From Rhodococcus sp. KBS0724 (GTDB lineage: Bacteria > Actinomycetota > Actinomycetes > Mycobacteriales > Mycobacteriaceae), in NCBI RefSeq assembly GCF_005938745.2, contig NZ_VCBX02000001.1, positions 6,152,501 to 6,216,500 on the forward strand: a stretch of 64,000 bases of DNA, in the 5' to 3' direction. Positions within the stretch are counted from its first letter, which is position 1; every line of letters begins with the position of its first letter. Positions 1 to 9,695 of the stretch are shown here, piece after piece. A program made the position numbers and the translations under genes. The notes beneath the pieces were generated by a model. The model was not told the DNA's origin and searched no databases. It was given only the letters and a program-made list of their open reading frames with translations.

Positions 1-1020
1 GTGGAGAAGGAAACCGACGCCGGTTTGATCGTCAGCGGCGCCAAGGTGGTCGCCACCGGATCGGCGATCACGAACTACAACTTCATCGCTCACTACGGTC
101 TGCCGATCAAGAAGAAGCAGTTCGCCCTGATCTGCACGGTGCCGATGGACGCACCGGGTGTGAAGCTGATCTGCCGCACCTCGTACACCGAACATGCTGC
201 GGTGATGGGCAGCCCATTCGACTACCCGCTGTCGAGCCGCATGGACGAGAACGACACCATCTTCGTCTTCGACAAGGTGCTGGTTCCGTGGGAGAACGTC
301 TTCATGTACGGCGACGTCGACCGGATCAACGCATTCTTCCCCCAATCGGGTTTCTTGCCGCGCTTCACCTTTCAGGGCTGCACTCGCCTGGCCGTCAAGC
401 TCGACTTCATCGCCGGACTGTTGATGAAGGCACTCGAAGCCACCGGCGCCGGCGGCTTCCGCGGAGTCCAGACCCGTGTCGGTGAGGTGATCGGGTGGCG
501 AAACCTCTTCTGGTCGTTGACCGAATCGATGGCACGCGATCCCGAACAGTGGGTCGGCGATTCGGTGATCCCGAAGCTCGAATACGGACTCACCTATCGA
601 ATGTTCATGATCCAGGGGTACCCGCGGATCAAGGAGATCATCGAACAGGACGTCGCGTCGGGCCTGATCTACCTGCCTTCGAGTTCACTCGACTTCAAGA
701 GCCCGGAGGTGCGTCCGTACCTCGACAAGTACGTTCGTGGTTCGGACGGCATCACCGCCGTAGACCGCGTGAAAGTCATGAAAGCGCTCTGGGATTCGAT
801 CGGAACGGAGTTCGGCGGCCGACACGAACTCTACGAGCGCAACTACTCCGGCAATCACGAGAACGTCAAAGCGGAACTGCTGTTCGCAGCCCAGAATCGT
901 GGACACGCAAGTTCCATGAAGGGACTGGCCGAGCAGTGCCTGAGTGAATACGACCTCGACGGCTGGACGGTCCCTGACCTCATCGGCAACGACGACGTCT
1001 CGTTCTTCAAGAACCGGTAG
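1..1020 (+). CDS. HpaB/phenol-hydroxylase-type flavin monooxygenase, oxygenase component (3' part)
   Basis: This is the C-terminal 339 residues of a two-component, FADH2-dependent aromatic monooxygenase of the 4-hydroxyphenylacetate 3-hydroxylase family. The family is normally about 480-540 residues, so the first third lies upstream of the window and the GTG at base 1 need not be the true start. Family features visible are the segment [16 protein letters not shown] near the start and the [10 protein letters not shown] segment near residue 95. Such enzymes hydroxylate phenol, 4-nitrophenol or 4-hydroxyphenylacetate ortho to the OH and need a separate flavin reductase, which is not in the window. 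A strong terminator follows, separating it from the ben operon. Phenol hydroxylation and the ben genes would both deliver catechol, so a phenol hydroxylase (PheA1-like) is plausible. The exact substrate cannot be read from the sequence. Confidence 0.85.
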   Translation: MEKETDAGLIVSGAKVVATGSAITNYNFIAHYGLPIKKKQFALICTVPMDAPGVKLICRTSYTEHAAVMGSPFDYPLSSRMDENDTIFVFDKVLVPWENVFMYGDVDRINAFFPQSGFLPRFTFQGCTRLAVKLDFIAGLLMKALEATGAGGFRGVQTRVGEVIGWRNLFWSLTESMARDPEQWVGDSVIPKLEYGLTYRMFMIQGYPRIKEIIEQDVASGLIYLPSSSLDFKSPEVRPYLDKYVRGSDGITAVDRVKVMKALWDSIGTEFGGRHELYERNYSGNHENVKAELLFAAQNRGHASSMKGLAEQCLSEYDLDGWTVPDLIGNDDVSFFKNR

Positions 1021-1034
1021 CCCACTCGGCGGGT

Positions 1035-1064
1035 AGGGCGGACTCGCGATGTCGAGTCCGCCCT
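1035..1064 (+). terminator. Terminator hairpin after the HpaB-type gene
   Basis: A perfect 12-bp inverted repeat (arms 1035-1046 and 1053-1064, loop CGATGT) starts 15 bp after the stop codon. It is GC-rich with no clear T-run, which is usual for actinobacterial intrinsic terminators. Confidence 0.8.
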
Positions 1065-1129
1065 GGTCGTCGTCTTCAGCAGGCATGGCCCATCAGCAGA
1101 ATTCGACGAACACTGGACCCTTGGTCAGG

Positions 1130-1147
1130 ACTAGGCAATTGCCTAGT
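1130..1147. promoter_or_regulatory. Perfect 18-bp palindrome upstream of benA (candidate operator)
   Basis: ACTAGGCAATTGCCTAGT is a perfect palindrome without a loop, lying 133 bp before the benA start in a 216-bp intergenic region. Its length and form suit a dimeric DNA-binding protein. The regulator is unknown. The LAL protein encoded in the operon is one candidate, since the LAL-type BenR of Corynebacterium controls ben genes, but the site has not been linked to it here. Confidence 0.5.
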
Positions 1148-1280
1148 GTGACCCGAGACACACGATGTCAAGGTGAATTCAGTACCGGACGCAGCCCCGT
1201 CCGGAAAGCGGGTCCCACCGATTCTGTCCGACAGCCCTCGGATTTCTCGGTCGGCGCCCACTCTTATCTGGAGGACACCC

Positions 1281-2678
1281 ATGACGGATATGTTGGACGC
1301 TGCCCGCGGCACCGACCAGTTCGCGAACATCCGCGCTGCCCTCGACGACGCGCTCGTCGAGGACCCGGAGACCGGCCGCTACCAGGTGCGGCGCAGCGTC
1401 TTCACGGACGAGCAACTGTTCGAGCTCGAGATGACGCACATCTTCGAGGGCAATTGGATCTACCTCGCGCACGAGAGCCAGATCCCGAACGTCGGCGACT
1501 ACTTCACCACGTACATGGGCCGTCAGCCCATCGTGCTCACCCGCAACAAGGACGGCGAATTGGGTGCGCTGATCAACGCATGCAGCCACCGCGGTGCGAT
1601 GCTGTGTCGCCGTAAGACCGACAACCGAACCACCTTCACCTGCCCGTTCCACGGCTGGACCTTCAACAACAGCGGAAAGCTCCTCAAAGCCAAGGACGCT
1701 CGCACCGGTGGCTATCCGGAGCAGTTCAACAAGGACGGCTCACACGACCTGACCAAGGTGGCGCGGTTCGAGAACTACCGCGGCTTCCTCTTCGGCAGCC
1801 TCAACCCCGACGTCCTGCCGCTCGAAGAGCACCTCGGTGACACCACGAAGGTCATCGACATGATCGTCGATCAATCACCCGACGGACTCGAAGTCCTGCG
1901 CGGCGCATCCACGTACACCTACGACGGCAACTGGAAGCTGCAGACCGAGAACGGTGCCGACGGCTACCACGTGTCCTCGACGCACTGGAACTACGCCGCC
2001 ACCACCGCGCGCCGCACCGCCGGTGAATCGTCCAACGAGACCAAAGCCATGGACGCCGGCACCTGGGGCAAGCAGGGCGGTGGATACTTCTCCTACGACT
2101 ACGGACATCTCCTGCTCTGGATGTGGTGGGGCAATCCCGAGGACCGTCCCCTGTTCGAACGCAAAGCAGAACTGGAGGCTCAGTTCGGTTCCAAGAAAGC
2201 CGAATTCATGGTCGGTGCGTCGAGGAACCTCTGCCTGTACCCAAACGTCTACCTCATGGATCAGTTCAGCAGCCAGATCCGGCACTTCCGTCCGATCTCC
2301 GTGGACCAGACCGAAGTCACCATCTACTGCATCGCACCCAAGGGAGAGAGCGCCGACGCACGCAGCAACCGCATCCGTCAGTACGAGGACTTCTTCAATG
2401 CCAGCGGTATGGCCACCCCGGACGATCTCGAAGAGTTCCGTTCCTGCCAGAAGACCTACCAGGCAGCCGGCGCCCCGTGGAACGACCTCAGCCGTGGTGT
2501 CACACACCAGATTCCCGGTCCGAACGACGTCGCGAAGGATCTCGGCATGAATCGCGTGCTCTCGAGCGGAGCCAAGACCGAGGACGAAGGCTTGTATCCC
2601 ATTCAACACGGATACTGGCGCGACGCCATGCTTGCGGCCGTAGATGCCGAGCAAGCCGCTTCCAACCGGACCATCTGA
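1281..2678 (+). CDS. benA: Benzoate 1,2-dioxygenase, large (alpha) subunit
   Basis: The 465-residue Rieske oxygenase alpha subunit hydroxylates benzoate to the cis-1,2-dihydrodiol carboxylate. The Rieske [2Fe-2S] ligands are C101-x-H103 and C121-x2-H124 (CSHRG and CPFHGW). Two mononuclear-iron histidines, H230 and H235, sit in the [12 protein letters not shown] segment. The start at 1281 is chosen because GGAGG lies 6 bp upstream. The reading frame is open back to 1173, but that extension has no ribosome site and gives no family similarity. Length matches BenA (about 450-465). It is the first gene of benABCD, 11 bp before benB. Confidence 0.96.
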   Translation: MTDMLDAARGTDQFANIRAALDDALVEDPETGRYQVRRSVFTDEQLFELEMTHIFEGNWIYLAHESQIPNVGDYFTTYMGRQPIVLTRNKDGELGALINACSHRGAMLCRRKTDNRTTFTCPFHGWTFNNSGKLLKAKDARTGGYPEQFNKDGSHDLTKVARFENYRGFLFGSLNPDVLPLEEHLGDTTKVIDMIVDQSPDGLEVLRGASTYTYDGNWKLQTENGADGYHVSSTHWNYAATTARRTAGESSNETKAMDAGTWGKQGGGYFSYDYGHLLLWMWWGNPEDRPLFERKAELEAQFGSKKAEFMVGASRNLCLYPNVYLMDQFSSQIRHFRPISVDQTEVTIYCIAPKGESADARSNRIRQYEDFFNASGMATPDDLEEFRSCQKTYQAAGAPWNDLSRGVTHQIPGPNDVAKDLGMNRVLSSGAKTEDEGLYPIQHGYWRDAMLAAVDAEQAASNRTI

Positions 2679-2689
2679 GGACGATCATC

Positions 2690-3199
2690 ATGACTGTCAC
2701 CACCACCAATGCCGTCGCCCTCGAAACAGTGCAGCAGTTTCTCTACCGTGAAGCTCGCTATCTGGACGATCGCGAGTTCGAGAAGTGGATCGAGTGCTAC
2801 CACCCCGATTCCGAGTACTGGATGCCGGCATGGGCCGACGACGGCGAACTGACCACGGACCCGCACGCGGAGATCTCGCTGATCTACTACCCGAATCGCG
2901 GCGGTATCGAGGACCGCGTGTTCCGCATCAGGACGGACCGTTCCAGCGCGACAAGCCTTCCCGAGCCCCGCACCGGCCACAACATCACCAACGTGGAAGT
3001 GATCGAAGAACGCGGTTCCGTCGTCGACGTCCGCTTCAATTGGTTCACGCTGTACTTCCGCTACAACACAGTCGACACCTACTTCGGCACCTCGCACTAC
3101 ACGATCGACTTCTCGGGCGAGCAGCCGTTGATCATGAAGAAGAAGGTAGTCCTCAAGAACGACTACATCCATCACGTGGTCGACATCTACCACTTCTGA
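2690..3199 (+). CDS. benB: Benzoate 1,2-dioxygenase, small (beta) subunit
   Basis: The 169-residue beta subunit has the SnoaL/NTF2-like fold of ring-hydroxylating dioxygenases. The N-terminal block (FLYREARYLDDREFEKW) and the DSEYWMPAW segment are typical of BenB/XylY. It has a structural role in the alpha3-beta3 oxygenase. The ATG at 2690 follows benA by 11 bp. The frame stays open upstream through benA to about 2123, but that part is an out-of-frame read of benA. It is co-transcribed with benA and benC. Confidence 0.95.
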   Translation: MTVTTTNAVALETVQQFLYREARYLDDREFEKWIECYHPDSEYWMPAWADDGELTTDPHAEISLIYYPNRGGIEDRVFRIRTDRSSATSLPEPRTGHNITNVEVIEERGSVVDVRFNWFTLYFRYNTVDTYFGTSHYTIDFSGEQPLIMKKKVVLKNDYIHHVVDIYHF

Positions 3200-3230
3200 C
3201 ACGACTTCCCTTCGAATCGAGCTGTTTCCC

Positions 3231-4784
3231 ATGAGTATTCAAGCTGCGTCGACCTTTCAAGTAGCCCTGAGTTTCGAAGACGGCATCACCCGCTTCGTCG
3301 AATGCAACACCGACGAGACCGTCGCGGACGCGTCGTACCGCGCACGAATCAACATTCCGCTCGACTGCCGCGACGGAGCTTGTGGCACCTGCAAATCGCT
3401 CTGTGAGTCAGGTACTTTCGACGCAGGCGACTACATCGAGGAGGCCCTGACGGACGACGAGGCCGAGCAGGGATACTGCCTGCCGTGCCAGATGGTGCCG
3501 GAATCAGATCTCGTGCTGCAAATTCCCACCACGTCCGCGGTCGCCAAAACCACTGCCGGTTCGTACACGTCCACGATCACCGAGATCATTCGCCATTCGG
3601 ATTCGACCGTGGGTTTCACCGTCGAAGTCGACAACCGCGCAGATCTGGTCTTCCTCCCCGGTCAGTACGTGAACATCCTCGTTCCCGGAACCGAAGCGAC
3701 GCGGTCGTACTCGTTCAGCACCGGCCCCGAGGTCGAGTCGGCGTCGTTCCTGGTCAAGATCACCCCGGGTGGTCTGATGTCCGAGTATCTCAGTCAGCGT
3801 GCGCAGGTAGGTGACACTCTCGAATTGACCGGCCCGATGGGTAGCTTCTTCCTCCGCGCAGGTCAGCGGCGAGCCCTACTGCTTGCCGGCGGCACCGGCT
3901 TGGCCCCGTTGCTCTCCATACTGGAGAAGATGCGTACCGAAAGCTCCACTCGGCCCGTTCATCTGGTCTACGGCGTCAGCTCCGACACCGATCTCGTCGA
4001 GCTCGACACACTGCATGACTACGCGGAGTCTTTACCCCAGTTCACCTTCGACTACTGCGTATCCGATCCCGACAGCACAGCCCCGAACAAGGGCTATGTC
4101 ACCGGCTTGATCGAGCCCGATCACCTCGACGACGGCAACGTAGACGTCTACCTGTGCGGCCCGCCGCCGATGGTCGAAGCCGTACGTCTGCACTTCAAGG
4201 ACGTCTCGATCACACCGACGAACTTCTACTTCGAGAAGTTCAACAACGCGGCAGCACCGGCTGATTCACCGGCAGTCTCGGTGGAAGAATCAGCAGCCGA
4301 CACGTACGAGATCGGTGAAGAACATCTGCCAGTCGCGGAGTCGGACGCACAGTTCGACGCGCGGATGGCACTCGAACTCGGAGCAATGGAACTCACGATC
4401 GGCCGCCTCACTCCGGCACAGTTGACGGAGTACCGCATTCTGGCGGAGAACTCGGCCACCTCCATCGACCGCGATCACTTCACGGACGCAGCGGCATTCA
4501 CCGAAACCAATGCCCTGTTCCACGACTTCCTCTTCCGCTGCACCGGAAACGAAGTGCTGCTGCAGGCATACCACCGCCTCGAGGTCACACAACTGATGAA
4601 CCGAGTGCTCCGCACCGCCGATTGGGTGGACGAACATGTCGCGGAGGATCACTCACGTATCGTGCATGCATTCGAGCAGAATGATCGCGCCGCGGCCCGT
4701 GATCTGATCGTCCAGCACAGCGAACACGCCAAGTCGACGATGCACCGGGCCATCACTGACGCTCGGGAAAGTGTGGCGTCGTGA
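3231..4784 (+). CDS. benC: Benzoate dioxygenase reductase with C-terminal FCD-like domain
   Basis: Residues 1-100 form a plant-type ferredoxin (C46, C51, C54, C86). Residues 110-338 form a ferredoxin-NADP reductase-type FAD/NAD module, with RSYSFST for FAD (158-164), GGTGLAPLLSI for NAD (220-230) and CGPPPM (309-314), ending in FYFEKF. This passes electrons from NADH to BenA. Classical BenC stops near residue 340. This protein has 517 residues. After an acidic linker (340-375), residues about 378-510 resemble the FCD effector domain of GntR regulators: N427-x2-F430-H431, a GN motif at 439-440, H474 and H496. No helix-turn-helix is present. The fourth FCD metal ligand, usually Asp, is Asn427. 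Its stop overlaps the benD start (GTGA). Confidence 0.93.
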   Translation: MSIQAASTFQVALSFEDGITRFVECNTDETVADASYRARINIPLDCRDGACGTCKSLCESGTFDAGDYIEEALTDDEAEQGYCLPCQMVPESDLVLQIPTTSAVAKTTAGSYTSTITEIIRHSDSTVGFTVEVDNRADLVFLPGQYVNILVPGTEATRSYSFSTGPEVESASFLVKITPGGLMSEYLSQRAQVGDTLELTGPMGSFFLRAGQRRALLLAGGTGLAPLLSILEKMRTESSTRPVHLVYGVSSDTDLVELDTLHDYAESLPQFTFDYCVSDPDSTAPNKGYVTGLIEPDHLDDGNVDVYLCGPPPMVEAVRLHFKDVSITPTNFYFEKFNNAAAPADSPAVSVEESAADTYEIGEEHLPVAESDAQFDARMALELGAMELTIGRLTPAQLTEYRILAENSATSIDRDHFTDAAAFTETNALFHDFLFRCTGNEVLLQAYHRLEVTQLMNRVLRTADWVDEHVAEDHSRIVHAFEQNDRAAARDLIVQHSEHAKSTMHRAITDARESVAS

Positions 4785-5563
4785 GCACGAGATTCTTCGC
4801 CGGCCGGTTCGACGACCGGGTCGTGGTCGTCACCGGAGCGGCTCAGGGGATCGGACGCAGCGTTGCCGAAAGAGTTTCCGCAGAAGGTGGTTCCGTCGCG
4901 CTTGTGGATCGAGCCGAACTGGTTCACGACATCGCGGCACCGTTGGAACGTGCCCATTCGGTGACCGCGGACCTCGAGACGTTCGAAGGTGCCCAGCATG
5001 CAATAGATTCCGCATTGGAACGCTTCGGACGCATCGACGTCCTGGTCAACAACGTCGGCGGCACCATCTGGGCCAAACCCTACGAGCACTACACACCGCA
5101 GCAGATACAAGCCGAGGTCACACGATCGCTATTCCCCACGCTCTGGACGTGCCGTGCGGTAGTGCCCCATCTGATCGAGCAGGCGGGCGGCACCATCGTC
5201 AACGTCTCCTCGGTCGCCACCCGCGGCGTCAACCGTGTTCCCTACGCGGCGGCCAAGGGCGGGGTCAGCGCGATCACCGCTGCACTGGCGATGGAAGTCG
5301 CGCAGTACGGAATACGCGTCGTGGCAACCGCTCCCGGCGGAACCGAGGCGCCACCACGCGTCGTGGCACGCGGACCGGGTGCCGAGACCGACGAGGAGAA
5401 GGCCTGGTACCAGCAGATCGTCGACCAGACCGTCGACTCGTCGCTACTCAAGCGTTACGGCACCCTGGACGAACAGGCTGCCGCCATCACTTTCCTTGCC
5501 TCCGAAGAGGCTTCGTATGTCACCGGAACGGTTCTGCCCGTCGCCGGTGGCGACCTCGGCTGA
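4781..5563 (+). CDS. benD: cis-1,6-dihydroxycyclohexadiene carboxylate dehydrogenase
   Basis: The 260-residue short-chain dehydrogenase has the NAD-binding motif TGAAQGIG (18-25) and the catalytic Y155-x3-K159. In the ben pathway it oxidises and decarboxylates the diol carboxylate made by BenABC to catechol. The GTG start at 4781 overlaps the benC stop by 4 bp, showing translational coupling. Length and position match BenD/XylL. Confidence 0.95.
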   Translation: MSTRFFAGRFDDRVVVVTGAAQGIGRSVAERVSAEGGSVALVDRAELVHDIAAPLERAHSVTADLETFEGAQHAIDSALERFGRIDVLVNNVGGTIWAKPYEHYTPQQIQAEVTRSLFPTLWTCRAVVPHLIEQAGGTIVNVSSVATRGVNRVPYAAAKGGVSAITAALAMEVAQYGIRVVATAPGGTEAPPRVVARGPGAETDEEKAWYQQIVDQTVDSSLLKRYGTLDEQAAAITFLASEEASYVTGTVLPVAGGDLG

Positions 5564-5607
5564 ATCCAGCCTCCCCCGATTCCTGATCTCTCGAACGGAG
5601 ATTCGCC

Positions 5608-6993
5608 ATGTCCTCGATCGAACGTGGTTCCTGGGCCAGTGCCCGCCATCGCTCGTCAGTGTTGTGGGTGGTCACCATCGCCGCCATTGCCATTCTGTTC
5701 GACGGATACGACCTGGTCGTGTACGGCACGATCCTGCCCGTACTCATGGACGACCCCAGCCACATCGGCACCTTGACCGCATCTCAGGCCGGCGCGTTGG
5801 GTTCGTATGCACTCGTCGGAGTGATGGTCGGCGCACTGACGTGTGGAGCGATCGGCGATCACTTCGGTCGCCGAAAGATGATGCTGGTCAACATCATCTG
5901 GTTCTCGGTCGGAATGGCACTGGCAGCGTTCGCCACCAGCATCACCACCTTCGGTCTGCTGCGGTTCTTCACCGGCATCGGTGTCGGTGGGCTTGTCGCC
6001 ACCGCCGGAGCCATGATTGCCGAGTTCGCGCCGCCGGGACGCCGCAATCTGTTCAACGCCATCGTCTACAGCGGTGTCCCGGCCGGTGGCGTCATGGCTT
6101 CCGTCCTGGCGATTGTTCTCCGCGATTCCATCGGATGGCGCGGACTGTTCCTCATCGGCGCACTTCCGTTGGTCTTTCTGTTCCCACTTGCCTGGTTCAA
6201 ACTGCCCGAGTCTCCCTCGTGGCTCATTGCTCGCGGACGTGTCGAGGAAGCTCGCGCCATTTCCTCGAAGACTGGAATTCCGTTACCTGTCGGTGCAGAT
6301 CAACCCGACGACACCGTAGCCGAGAAGGTCGGCTTCCGAGCGTTGGCGAGCAGACAATACGTTTGGGGCACTGCGCTTCTCGGCCTCATGAGCTTCGCCG
6401 GCCTCCTCCTGACCTACGGACTCAACACCTGGCTGCCCAAGATCATGGAAAACGCGGGATACAACGCGAAGGGTTCGCTCTCGTTCCTGTTGGTACTCAA
6501 CGGCGGTGCCATCATCGGTGGACTTCTCGCCTCCAAGATCGCGGACGTCACCGGTCCGCAACGGGTTGTCGCCACCACCTTCGGTCTGGCTGCACTCGCC
6601 CTGCTCCTGTTCACATTCGGGTTCCCGCTTCCCGTACTCCTCGCCTCTGTTGCGATCGCCGGTGTCGGCACCATCGGAACTCAGGTGCTCATCTACGGAT
6701 TCGTCTCCAACTACTATTCGACAGCGGCCCGAGCTGCGGGTGTCGCGTGGTGCGCAGGATTCGGTCGACTCGGCGGTATCTTCGGCCCACTGATCGGCGG
6801 AAGCTTGATCAGTGCCGGTATCAGCTCCGAATCCGCGTTCTACGTGTTCGCCGGTATCGCCGTGCTGGGCTCCATCGTGACCTTCTTCGTACCCAAGCAA
6901 GCAGCGGATCTCGACACAACCGCATCTCTGGTGACGGAAGTCCTCTCTGAAAACGAATCCCGTGGTGAGCCCGGCGTTACGGTAGTCAGGTGA
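5608..6993 (+). CDS. benK: MFS benzoate transporter
   Basis: The 461-residue major facilitator protein of the aromatic acid:H+ symporter family has about 12 predicted membrane spans. Family motifs visible are DGYDLVVYG in the first helix, whose acidic residue is conserved in PcaK/BenK, and GAIGDHFGRRKMM between TM2 and TM3. ACGGAG precedes the ATG. It lies 44 bp after benD, and its stop overlaps the start of the LAL regulator. It presumably imports benzoate. A second, unrelated benzoate carrier is encoded at 9696. Confidence 0.9.
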   Translation: MSSIERGSWASARHRSSVLWVVTIAAIAILFDGYDLVVYGTILPVLMDDPSHIGTLTASQAGALGSYALVGVMVGALTCGAIGDHFGRRKMMLVNIIWFSVGMALAAFATSITTFGLLRFFTGIGVGGLVATAGAMIAEFAPPGRRNLFNAIVYSGVPAGGVMASVLAIVLRDSIGWRGLFLIGALPLVFLFPLAWFKLPESPSWLIARGRVEEARAISSKTGIPLPVGADQPDDTVAEKVGFRALASRQYVWGTALLGLMSFAGLLLTYGLNTWLPKIMENAGYNAKGSLSFLLVLNGGAIIGGLLASKIADVTGPQRVVATTFGLAALALLLFTFGFPLPVLLASVAIAGVGTIGTQVLIYGFVSNYYSTAARAAGVAWCAGFGRLGGIFGPLIGGSLISAGISSESAFYVFAGIAVLGSIVTFFVPKQAADLDTTASLVTEVLSENESRGEPGVTVVR

Positions 6994-9692
6994 CACTTCG
7001 TGACGTGCTGGTAGGCCGAGAACACGAACTGAAGGTTCTCGGCCAGGCATTGGCTGCGGCGAAGGCAGGTACGCCGTCCCTCGTTCTTGTGGAGGGTGAT
7101 GCGGGCAGCGGTAAATCAACACTGGTCAACCGGTTCACCGAGATCTCGACGCATCACACTCTTCGATCCGCCCGTGGATTGGAGTGGGAGTCTTCAACTC
7201 CGTTCGGGGTGATCGCGCAACTGCTCGAACATCCGGTGTCGGCTCACGAGCCCGTCGCCGTTGCCAAACAGATTCTCGACAGTGCAGACCAGTTGACCAT
7301 GGTTGTCGTCGACGACGCCCACCACAGCGACGTCAGCTCGCTTCAGGCGATCACATCGGCACTTCATCGAGGTCGGGGCGCGCAGCTGTTGGTTGTGCTT
7401 GTCGTCGAGGAATCGCCACGCATTGACGCCGGCGTCCGGAGCATTCTCGAACTTCACTGGTCGCAGCGACTGCACATCAGCGCCCTCGACGCCACCGCCG
7501 TCATCGACATCGCTCGGGTTCGCAACGGAATCGATCTCAGTTCCGGCGTCGCTCGCCAACTTCAAGAGTTCACAGCGGGCAACACACTCGACGTCGTCTC
7601 ACTCCTCGACGAACTGCCGACGACATACTGGACTCGGTGGCACCGTACCTTGCCTGTTCCCCGCCATCGCGCTGCGTCGATCACAAGCACACTTGCGCAT
7701 TGTTCCGAGGGTGGGCGCACGTTGGTCGAAGCCGCCGCGGTCCTCGGGCGCAGCACGTCGTTGTCACATCTCGCGCAATTGGCCGACGTCGACGACATCG
7801 TCAGCGCGCTGGACAACGCCTTTGCCTGCGGTCTTCTCACCGTGCACGAACGGCGCGGCAGCACCGAAGTGTCCGTCCGGGGTCAGATGGTTGCAGCCTC
7901 CGTGAATGCCAACTTGGGACCTGCCCAGCTGCATCAACTGCATCGCCGCGCAGCCGAGATCGCCTGGGGTGACGGCGAGCGGTTGTTTCATCTGGCTGCC
8001 GCCGCCACTACGCACGACGAAGTGCTGGCCGCAGAACTGGTTGCGTACGCGGCACTCCGAGCAGTTGACGGTGCATGGTCCGAGGTGGCGGACGCCATGG
8101 TCACCGCCAGCCGTCTCACCACCAGTAGGAAAGATCACGAGAACCACCTGTTGAGAGGAGTTGACGCGCTGACCGGTGCGGGCGACATTCCACACGCCAT
8201 GGACTTCGTTCCCGAAATCGAGAGTATTACGCGCGGGCCGCTGCGGGACGCCGTCCTCGGATACCTCGCGATTCATCGTGGACGCCCAAGCGAAGCTGCT
8301 GATCTACTGACTCGCGCCTGGGGTAATTGCCGTGCGGATCTCGAACCCGCGGTCGCGGCAATGATCGCCCAGCGCATGGTCCTGCATTCCCTGGCCAGAC
8401 TCGACGGTACAGCTCTGGTCGAGTGGGTCGATCGCGCAGTCGAATTGGTTGGTCCGTCAGATCCTGCCGCGGTGGAGTCCGAAGCAATCAAGGGCCTCGG
8501 ACTCGGTGCCACCGGACGAACCGAACAGGCGCTCGCGGCATACGAGGAACTGTCGGACCGCGTCCGTCCCGGCGCTCAAGCACAGCGATTTCAGATGGGC
8601 CGCGGTTGGCTCGAATTGGCAGTGGATCATCCCGAAGCAGCCCGGCGCGATCTCGAAAGCGCAGTGTCCACTGAATTTTCCAGCGGATCGGCACGTATCT
8701 CACTGTGGGCGCAGGCCTGGCTGGCCCGCACGCAGTTCACCTTGGGCGCGTGGGACGATGCGCTGTCGACAATCGACGGTGCCGCCGCCCAAGTCGACCG
8801 TTACGAGATCGACATCGTCCGACCGTTGGTTCACTGGTCCGGTGCACAAATTCACGCACTGCGAGGGAACTGGGACCTTGCCCGTGATCATGTGCGCCGC
8901 GCGCATGTGGGTGCGCATTCCTACGAAATCATGTACGTGCCTGCACTTCTCGCGAGGGCACAATTCGCCGAAGCTGCGGCCGACTACGCCGGCGTACTGG
9001 CAGCGCTGGCGCCGCTGACGGCAAGCACATCTCAACAATGGCTCGACGAACCCGGGTTCTGGCCGTGGGTCGACGTCTATGCAAATGCTCTGGTTATGGT
9101 CGGCCGGGTCGACGACGCCGATATCTTCCTACAGCCATACGAGGAGACGGCACGCAGTCGCGGGCACCGTTCCGCCACAGCACGTCTCGGATACGTTCGT
9201 GGCCGAATCCATGGAGCCCGAAGCGAACTCGTCGACGCCAGAAACAGTTTCGACGAGGCACTTCTCAATCTCGAGGACCTGCCGCTCCCCTACGACCGGG
9301 CCCGAATCAATTTTGCCTACGGCCAAACTCTTCGGAGGGCCGGCAAGCGCGCAGAGGCAGACGTCGTACTGAGGGACGCACGCGAGCTCTACTATGCATT
9401 GGGCGCAGCGACGTACGTTGAACGTTGTGAGCGCGAACTGCGCGCTGGCGGGTTGAACCTTTCACGACTGGACAAGGGGATCACCGACCTGACCCCGCAA
9501 GAGCGAGCCGTTGCCGATCTTGTCGCCGCCGGCAAGTCCAACAAGGAAGCTGCCGGCGAATTGTTCCTCTCCGTCAAGACCATTCAATATCACCTCACGC
9601 GCGCGTACGCGAAGCTCGGACTGCGATCACGGAGCGAACTCGCGGCGCTCTTTCGTGAACGCGAACTTGGCGATCCCGACCAGGAGACCTGA
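6990..9692 (+). CDS. benR: LAL-family (large ATP-binding LuxR) regulator of the ben operon
   Basis: The 900-residue regulator has an N-terminal AAA-type ATPase (Walker A GDAGSGKST at 36-44, Walker B MVVVDDA near 104-110), a long alpha-helical TPR-like middle, and a C-terminal LuxR HTH starting LTPQERAVADLVAAGKSNKE (about residues 832-890). The GTG start overlaps the benK stop. Corynebacterium glutamicum has an LAL-type BenR next to its ben genes, so activation of benABCDK-benE is a well-supported inference. Being inside the operon, it should be autoregulated. The effector (benzoate or a metabolite) is not evident from sequence. Confidence 0.85.
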   Translation: MTLRDVLVGREHELKVLGQALAAAKAGTPSLVLVEGDAGSGKSTLVNRFTEISTHHTLRSARGLEWESSTPFGVIAQLLEHPVSAHEPVAVAKQILDSADQLTMVVVDDAHHSDVSSLQAITSALHRGRGAQLLVVLVVEESPRIDAGVRSILELHWSQRLHISALDATAVIDIARVRNGIDLSSGVARQLQEFTAGNTLDVVSLLDELPTTYWTRWHRTLPVPRHRAASITSTLAHCSEGGRTLVEAAAVLGRSTSLSHLAQLADVDDIVSALDNAFACGLLTVHERRGSTEVSVRGQMVAASVNANLGPAQLHQLHRRAAEIAWGDGERLFHLAAAATTHDEVLAAELVAYAALRAVDGAWSEVADAMVTASRLTTSRKDHENHLLRGVDALTGAGDIPHAMDFVPEIESITRGPLRDAVLGYLAIHRGRPSEAADLLTRAWGNCRADLEPAVAAMIAQRMVLHSLARLDGTALVEWVDRAVELVGPSDPAAVESEAIKGLGLGATGRTEQALAAYEELSDRVRPGAQAQRFQMGRGWLELAVDHPEAARRDLESAVSTEFSSGSARISLWAQAWLARTQFTLGAWDDALSTIDGAAAQVDRYEIDIVRPLVHWSGAQIHALRGNWDLARDHVRRAHVGAHSYEIMYVPALLARAQFAEAAADYAGVLAALAPLTASTSQQWLDEPGFWPWVDVYANALVMVGRVDDADIFLQPYEETARSRGHRSATARLGYVRGRIHGARSELVDARNSFDEALLNLEDLPLPYDRARINFAYGQTLRRAGKRAEADVVLRDARELYYALGAATYVERCERELRAGGLNLSRLDKGITDLTPQERAVADLVAAGKSNKEAAGELFLSVKTIQYHLTRAYAKLGLRSRSELAALFRERELGDPDQET

Positions 9693-9695
9693 AAC

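Noticed and set aside
2123..2689. N-terminal extension of benB into benA
   Set aside because: Only the part from ATG 2690 matches the dioxygenase beta subunit. The rest is a shadow of benA.
5235..6950. A 571-codon open frame on the plus strand overlapping benD and benK
   Set aside because: It is an out-of-frame read of two well-supported genes. Its protein is Arg/His-rich with no domain, as expected from high-GC DNA.
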